A DNA stretch of 64,000 bases from Iamia sp. SCSIO 61187. Lineage in GTDB: Bacteria; Actinomycetota; Acidimicrobiia; Acidimicrobiales; Iamiaceae. The DNA lies in contig NZ_CP050948.1 of assembly GCF_019443745.1 (NCBI RefSeq), positions 3,166,001 through 3,230,000 of the forward strand, written 5' to 3'. Positions 60,871-64,000 of the stretch are shown one piece after another. A program made the position numbers and the translations under genes. The stretch's first letter is position 1; each line of letters starts with the position of its first letter. The notes below the pieces were generated by a model, which saw only the letters and a program-made list of their open reading frames with translations, was not told the origin of the DNA and searched no databases.

Positions 60871-61271
60871 GTGACCGAGCGGAAGCCCTTCGGGGAGGCC
60901 TTCGAGACGTTCGTCGACCGCCAGATCCGCGAGGCCCGCGAGCGGGGCGACTTCGACGACCTCCCCGGCACCGGCAAGCCCCTGCGCGGGCTCGACGAGA
61001 CCGACGAGCTTTGGTGGGTGCGGCGGAAGCTGGCCGAGGAGGGCCTGAGCTACACCCCGCCGTCGCTGGTGCTGAGGAAGGAGGCCGAGCAGGCCCTCGC
61101 CGACGCCCTGGAGGCGGCGACCGAGGCCGGGTGCCGGTCGATCATCGGCGCCGTCAACGACCAGATCAGGGCGGCCAACGGCGTCGGCTCGAGGGCCCGC
61201 CGCTGAACCTCGTCCCCTACGACGTCGACGACGTGGTGACCGCCTGGCGCCGTCGCCACCCGACCGCCTGA
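60871..61271 (+). CDS. DUF1992 protein, C-terminus shifted out of frame
   Basis: The first 111 residues (GTG start; MTERKPFGEAFETFVDRQIR, GDFDDLPGTGKPLRGL, IIGAVNDQIRAAN) end at a TGA at 61204-61206. The missing C-terminal segment of the family (PPLNLVPYDVDDVVTAWRR) follows at once in the next frame, up to 61271. One added base near 61187-61192 restores VG-x-EGPPLNLVP. DUF1992 is also the conserved part of DnaJ homologue C28; its function is unknown. Confidence 0.8.
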
Positions 61272-61299
61272 CCGGCGTCCGGGCCGACCGCCCCGCACC

Positions 61300-62250
61300 C
61301 TAGAAGTAGATGATCGACTCGGCCTTGGCCTCGGCGGCGTCGAGGTCGTCGGTGTAGGCACCGGTCGAGAGGTACTTCCACCCGCCGTCGCAGACGATGA
61401 ACACGATGGTGCCCTCGTCGATCTTCTCGGCGACCTTGACCGCCCCGGCCAGGGCGGCGCCGGAGGAGATGCCGGCGAAGATCCCCGCCTCGGCGACCAG
61501 GCGGCGCGTCCACTCGAGGGACTCCCGGGGCCGGACGATGCGCTTGCCGTCGAGGAGGTCGAGGCCGCCCCACTTCTCGAACACGGGCGGGATGTAGCCG
61601 TCGTCGAGGTTGCGGAGCCCCTCGACCAGCTCGCCGGCCGGGGGCTCGACCGCGTAGATCTTCACCTCCGGCTTGGTCTCGCGCAGGTAGCGGCCCACGC
61701 CCATGAGGGTGCCGCTCGTGCCCAGACCGGCCACGAAGTGGGTCAGCTCGGGGACGTCGCGCAGGATCTCGGGACCGGTGGTCTCGAAGTGGGCGCGAGG
61801 GTTGCCCTCGTTGCCGTACTGGTAGAGGAACACCCACTCGGGGTGCTCCTCGGAGAGGGCCTGGGCCCGGCGCACGGCGCCGTTGGAGCCCTCGGCCCCG
61901 GGCGACAGGATCACCTCGGCCCCGAAGACCTCGAGGAGCTGGCGGCGCTCGATGGAGACGTTCTCGGGCAGGACGATCTTGAGGGTGTAGCCCCGTGTCC
62001 GGCAGATCATCGCCAGGGCGATGCCGGTGTTGCCCGACGAGGGCTCGATGAGGATGCTGCCGGGCTTCAGGGTGCCGTCGGCCTCGGCCTCGTCGATCAT
62101 CTGCCGGGCGATGCGGTCCTTGACGGAGCCGGCCGGGTTGCCCCCCTCGAGCTTGGCGAGGATCCGGACGCGCGGGTTCGGGCTCAGCTGCGAGACGTCG
62201 ACGATGGGCGTGTTGCCGATGAGCTCGGTGATCGAGGAGAAGACGGCCAC
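61300..62250 (-). CDS. cysM: Cysteine synthase, CysM type
   Basis: A 316-residue PLP enzyme. GGNPAGSVKDRIARQM holds the PLP lysine, EPSSGNTGIALAMI the substrate loop and FAGISSGAAL the phosphate site. It is closest to M. tuberculosis CysM (ENVSIERRQLLEVFGAEVI, THFVAGLGTSGTLMGVGRYL, DGGWKYLSTGAY), which uses O-phosphoserine and the sulfur carrier CysO rather than free sulfide. GTG start with GGAG upstream. It lies 94 bases after mec, but no cysO gene is between them. Confidence 0.92.
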   Translation of the reverse strand: MAVFSSITELIGNTPIVDVSQLSPNPRVRILAKLEGGNPAGSVKDRIARQMIDEAEADGTLKPGSILIEPSSGNTGIALAMICRTRGYTLKIVLPENVSIERRQLLEVFGAEVILSPGAEGSNGAVRRAQALSEEHPEWVFLYQYGNEGNPRAHFETTGPEILRDVPELTHFVAGLGTSGTLMGVGRYLRETKPEVKIYAVEPPAGELVEGLRNLDDGYIPPVFEKWGGLDLLDGKRIVRPRESLEWTRRLVAEAGIFAGISSGAALAGAVKVAEKIDEGTIVFIVCDGGWKYLSTGAYTDDLDAAEAKAESIIYF

Positions 62251-62291
62251 GGGGGCTCCGGGGTGGATCGCGGGACGCCCACCCGGAAACC

Positions 62292-62318
62292 CGAGTGGAC
62301 CACTCAGGAATCCTAACC
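62292..62318 (-). promoter_or_regulatory. Dyad upstream of cysM
   Basis: Minus strand reads ATTCCTGAGTGGTCCACTCGGG; the core GAGTGG-T-CCACTC is perfect. A sulfur or Fe-S responsive Rrf2-type repressor site is conceivable, given the gene it precedes, but no regulator gene is nearby. Confidence 0.35.
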
Positions 62319-62344
62319 GGGGATGACCCCCGATTCCTTCCCGC

Positions 62345-62806
62345 TCAGGATGCCGTCGGGGTCCGACCCGTCCCGACCACCACCCGCTCCTCTCGGATCA
62401 CCCGCCCGTCGAGGAGGAACGACCGGAGCACGGGGGTGGCGTCGCGGAGCGACACGATCACGTAGTGCCACCCCTCGAGCAGGGGGTTGTCCGCCTTGTC
62501 CACGTCGGTGGCCGAGGGCCAGGCCTCGGAGTGGGTGTGGGAGTGGGCCACGCCCAGGGTCCACCAGCCGTGCTCGTCGAAGACGGCCTCGGCCGCGGCC
62601 CAGCCCTCGGGCCCGATGGAGTACGTGCGCGACGAGGCGTCGTGGTTGCGGGTGGGCACGAAGGCGGCGACCGTCGCGACGGGCAGGCCGTCGGCGTCGG
62701 TGCCCGGTCCGACCTCGCCCCCGAGGAGCCCGCAGGCCTCGTCGGGGAAGCCGCCGAGGGCGTGGGCGACGAGGAGCTCGCGGGCGACCGGGTCGAGGAT
62801 CAGCAT
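62345..62806 (-). CDS. mec: JAMM/MPN+ metalloprotease, Mec-like
   Basis: A 153-residue JAMM peptidase. The zinc motif HSHTHSEAWPSATD fits H-x-H-x7-S-x2-D exactly, and ELLVAHALGGFPDEACGLLGG carries the catalytic Glu. In mycobacteria Mec cuts cysteine from the CysO-cysteine adduct made by CysM. ATG (MLILDPVAREL); a TACCCT hexamer is just upstream. Divergent from smpB. Confidence 0.9.
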   Translation of the reverse strand: MLILDPVARELLVAHALGGFPDEACGLLGGEVGPGTDADGLPVATVAAFVPTRNHDASSRTYSIGPEGWAAAEAVFDEHGWWTLGVAHSHTHSEAWPSATDVDKADNPLLEGWHYVIVSLRDATPVLRSFLLDGRVIREERVVVGTGRTPTAS

Positions 62807-62896
62807 CGCAGGGAGGGTACGGCGTCGGCGGAGGCGACCACCCCGCGAGAACAGCAGGCGGCGGAGGGGCGGCCGACGGGTAGCGTCGGCTCTCCC

Positions 62897-63397
62897 ATGA
62901 ACCCCGGACGCAAGGACGACAGGCTCGTCATCGCCACCAACCGCGTCGCCCGGCGCGACTACGAGATCCTCGACACCTGGGAGGCCGGGATCGTCCTCCG
63001 CGGCGCCGAGGTCAAGGCGCTGCGCGAGGCCAAGGTCCAGCTGGCCGACAGCTACGCCCGGCTGGTCGACGGCGAGGTCTGGGTCTTCGGCGTCGGGATC
63101 ACGGCCTACTCCCACGCCTCGACCCAGGTGCCGCCCGAGCCGCTCCGCGACCGCAAGCTCCTGCTCCACCGGGAGCAGATCGACGTGATCCGGGACCGCA
63201 CGGTCCGGGAGCGGCTGTCGCTGGTGCCGCTGTCGATGTACTTCACGGGCGGGCGGGTGAAGGTCGAGCTGGCCCTGGCCCGGGGCCGTCGACAGGTGGA
63301 CAAGCGCCAGGCCATCGCCCGGCGCGACGCCGACATGGAGGCCCGTCGGGCCATGGCCCAGGGCGCCGCCCGTCGGGCCCACGCCGAGGATCGCTAG
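62897..63397 (+). CDS. smpB: SsrA-binding protein SmpB
   Basis: A 166-residue RNA-binding protein of trans-translation, which rescues stalled ribosomes with tmRNA. Motifs: VIATNRVARRDYEILDTWEA, GIVLRGAEVKALREAKVQLA, SYARLVDGEVWV, RDRKLLLHREQI and LVPLSMYFTGGRVKVELALA, with a basic C-terminal tail. No ssrA gene is recognised in the 600 bases to the right. Confidence 0.95.
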   Translation: MNPGRKDDRLVIATNRVARRDYEILDTWEAGIVLRGAEVKALREAKVQLADSYARLVDGEVWVFGVGITAYSHASTQVPPEPLRDRKLLLHREQIDVIRDRTVRERLSLVPLSMYFTGGRVKVELALARGRRQVDKRQAIARRDADMEARRAMAQGAARRAHAEDR

Positions 63398-63408
63398 ACG
63401 CCCCGAGA

Positions 63409-63458
63409 CCGTTCTGAGCCAGAGGTCGGCCACCCGTGGCCTGATCCTGGCCCAGAAC
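63409..63458. repeat. 50-nt palindromic repeat, family A copy 3
   Basis: CCGTTCTG...CAGAAC with internal stems GCCAG/CTGGC and GGCCAC/GTGGCC. It begins 12 bases after the smpB stop, so could act as terminator. Copy 4 follows at a 71-base period. Confidence 0.8.
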
Positions 63459-63479
63459 GCCCCGGCGGACGGAGCGCAC

Positions 63480-63529
63480 CCGTTCTGTGCCAGAGGTCGG
63501 CCACACGTGGCCGGATCCTGGCTCAGAAC
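63480..63529. repeat. 50-nt palindromic repeat, family A copy 4
   Basis: Differs from copy 3 at four positions of the 48-base palindrome (GTTCTG to CAGAAC); all stems are kept. The remaining sequence to 63680 shows no gene. Confidence 0.8.
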
Positions 63530-63680
63530 GCGCTCCGGGCTCGGGCCCCGACCCGACCCGGACCCCACCCCGCAGTCCGGCACAGACCGCCAACACCCCT
63601 GGTCAGAGTGGGTGTCTCACGCTCCGTGATCTCGCGTTGCATCCCCGCCGCCACCGGTGGAGGGTGACACCATTGCAGCC

Positions 63681-64000
63681 GTGCGCCTCCTCGACCTGGT
63701 GCTCGGCGCCGGGGACGATCCGGCTCCCGACGAGCCCGCCCTCATCGCGCCCGACATCACCGTGTCCCGGGGAGAGCTCCGGGCCGAGGTCGACGCCATC
63801 GCCGCCGCCGTCGCCGAGCTCGTCCCCCCGGGCGGGCGCGTCGCCGTCGCCGCTGACAACCGCGTCTCGGTGGTCGCCCTCCTCCTGGCGATCCCCGCCG
63901 CCGGGCGGGTCGCCGTCCCCCTGAACACCCGTCTCACGCCCGACGACATGCTGGGCCAGGTCGACCGGGCCGGGGCCGAGGTGATGATCGGGACCGCCGA
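63681..64000 (+). CDS. AMP-dependent acyl-CoA synthetase, N-terminus only
   Basis: The first 106 residues of an ANL-family ligase, cut by the window end. LLDLVLGAGDD, ALIAPDITVSRGELRAEVDA, GGRVAVAADNRVSVVALLLA and VAVPLNTRLTPDDMLGQVDR correspond to the family's N-terminal domain. GTG start chosen after ACACCATTGCAGCC; the P-loop and substrate region lie outside. Substrate unknown. Confidence 0.82.
   Translation, partial: MRLLDLVLGAGDDPAPDEPALIAPDITVSRGELRAEVDAIAAAVAELVPPGGRVAVAADNRVSVVALLLAIPAAGRVAVPLNTRLTPDDMLGQVDRAGAEVMIGTA

Noticed and set aside
63398-64000. Possible ssrA (tmRNA) gene next to smpB
   Set aside because: No tRNA-Ala-like acceptor ends or tag ORF can be seen; the region holds the 50-nt repeats and an acyl-CoA synthetase start.

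Overview
This window is about 64 kb of very GC-rich chromosomal DNA with strong codon-position GC bias, tightly packed genes, many GTG starts and many 1-4 bp stop/start overlaps. The gene content is actinobacterial: KstR-type regulation, FadE/FadD/Ltp steroid genes, a Mec/CysM pair, DUF1992, ClpP and Nei2-like glycosylase. A member of the Acidimicrobiia (for example an Iamia-like organism) fits best, but this is an inference from gene content and composition. There is no insertion sequence, prophage or CRISPR array.

Layout. 1-4.8 kb: a truncated acetoacetyl-CoA synthetase, a membrane-anchored protein of unknown function and a HAD-phosphatase/acyltransferase fusion. 4.9-10.6 kb: LysR regulator, citrate synthase, RDD protein, rhomboid protease, acetyltransferase, quinone reductase. 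10.8-12.5 kb: tRNA-Lys and nicotinate phosphoribosyltransferase. 12.5-38.2 kb: a steroid/sterol side-chain catabolic island, interrupted by a MazEF-like toxin-antitoxin pair and a frameshifted GGDEF gene. 38.2-43.4 kb: flavin oxidoreductase, endonuclease IV and a three-gene signalling cassette. 43.4-49 kb: the larE-larC-larB nickel-pincer cofactor genes with a DUF5522 protein, an RNA methyltransferase and a winged-helix protein. 49-53.5 kb: Rpe, a lipoprotein, ClpP, an HNH endonuclease overlapping a tRNA gene, a DNA glycosylase and a PLP enzyme. 53.5-64 kb: repeats, small enzymes, rdgB-rph-murI, an SGNH hydrolase, a frameshifted hydrolase/DUF4214 gene, DUF1992, cysM-mec, smpB and the start of an acyl-CoA synthetase.

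How the parts work together. Eight near-identical 14-bp palindromes (core AGAAC-NN-GTTCT) match the known KstR operator. They occur as four pairs, and three of the pairs have exactly the same 47-bp spacing. They stand before fadE26-fadE27-fadE-kstR, a fadD, the divergent fadD19 and DUF35-ltp4-ltp3-echA19-P450 operons, and a branched-chain-type (Liv) ABC transporter. The regulator gene itself lies inside one of the controlled operons, so the circuit should be autoregulated. The enzymes cover terminal hydroxylation (P450), CoA activation (FadD19), alpha,beta-dehydrogenation (FadE26/27), hydration (EchA19) and aldol/thiolytic cleavage (Ltp3/Ltp4 plus DUF35).

Other points of interest are an HNH nuclease gene with a consensus SOS box whose 3' end lies inside an unusual tRNA gene; a four-copy family of 50-nt palindromic repeats arranged as two tandem pairs; other palindromic intergenic repeats; and three apparent single-base deletions within 1.2 kb near 60-61 kb.
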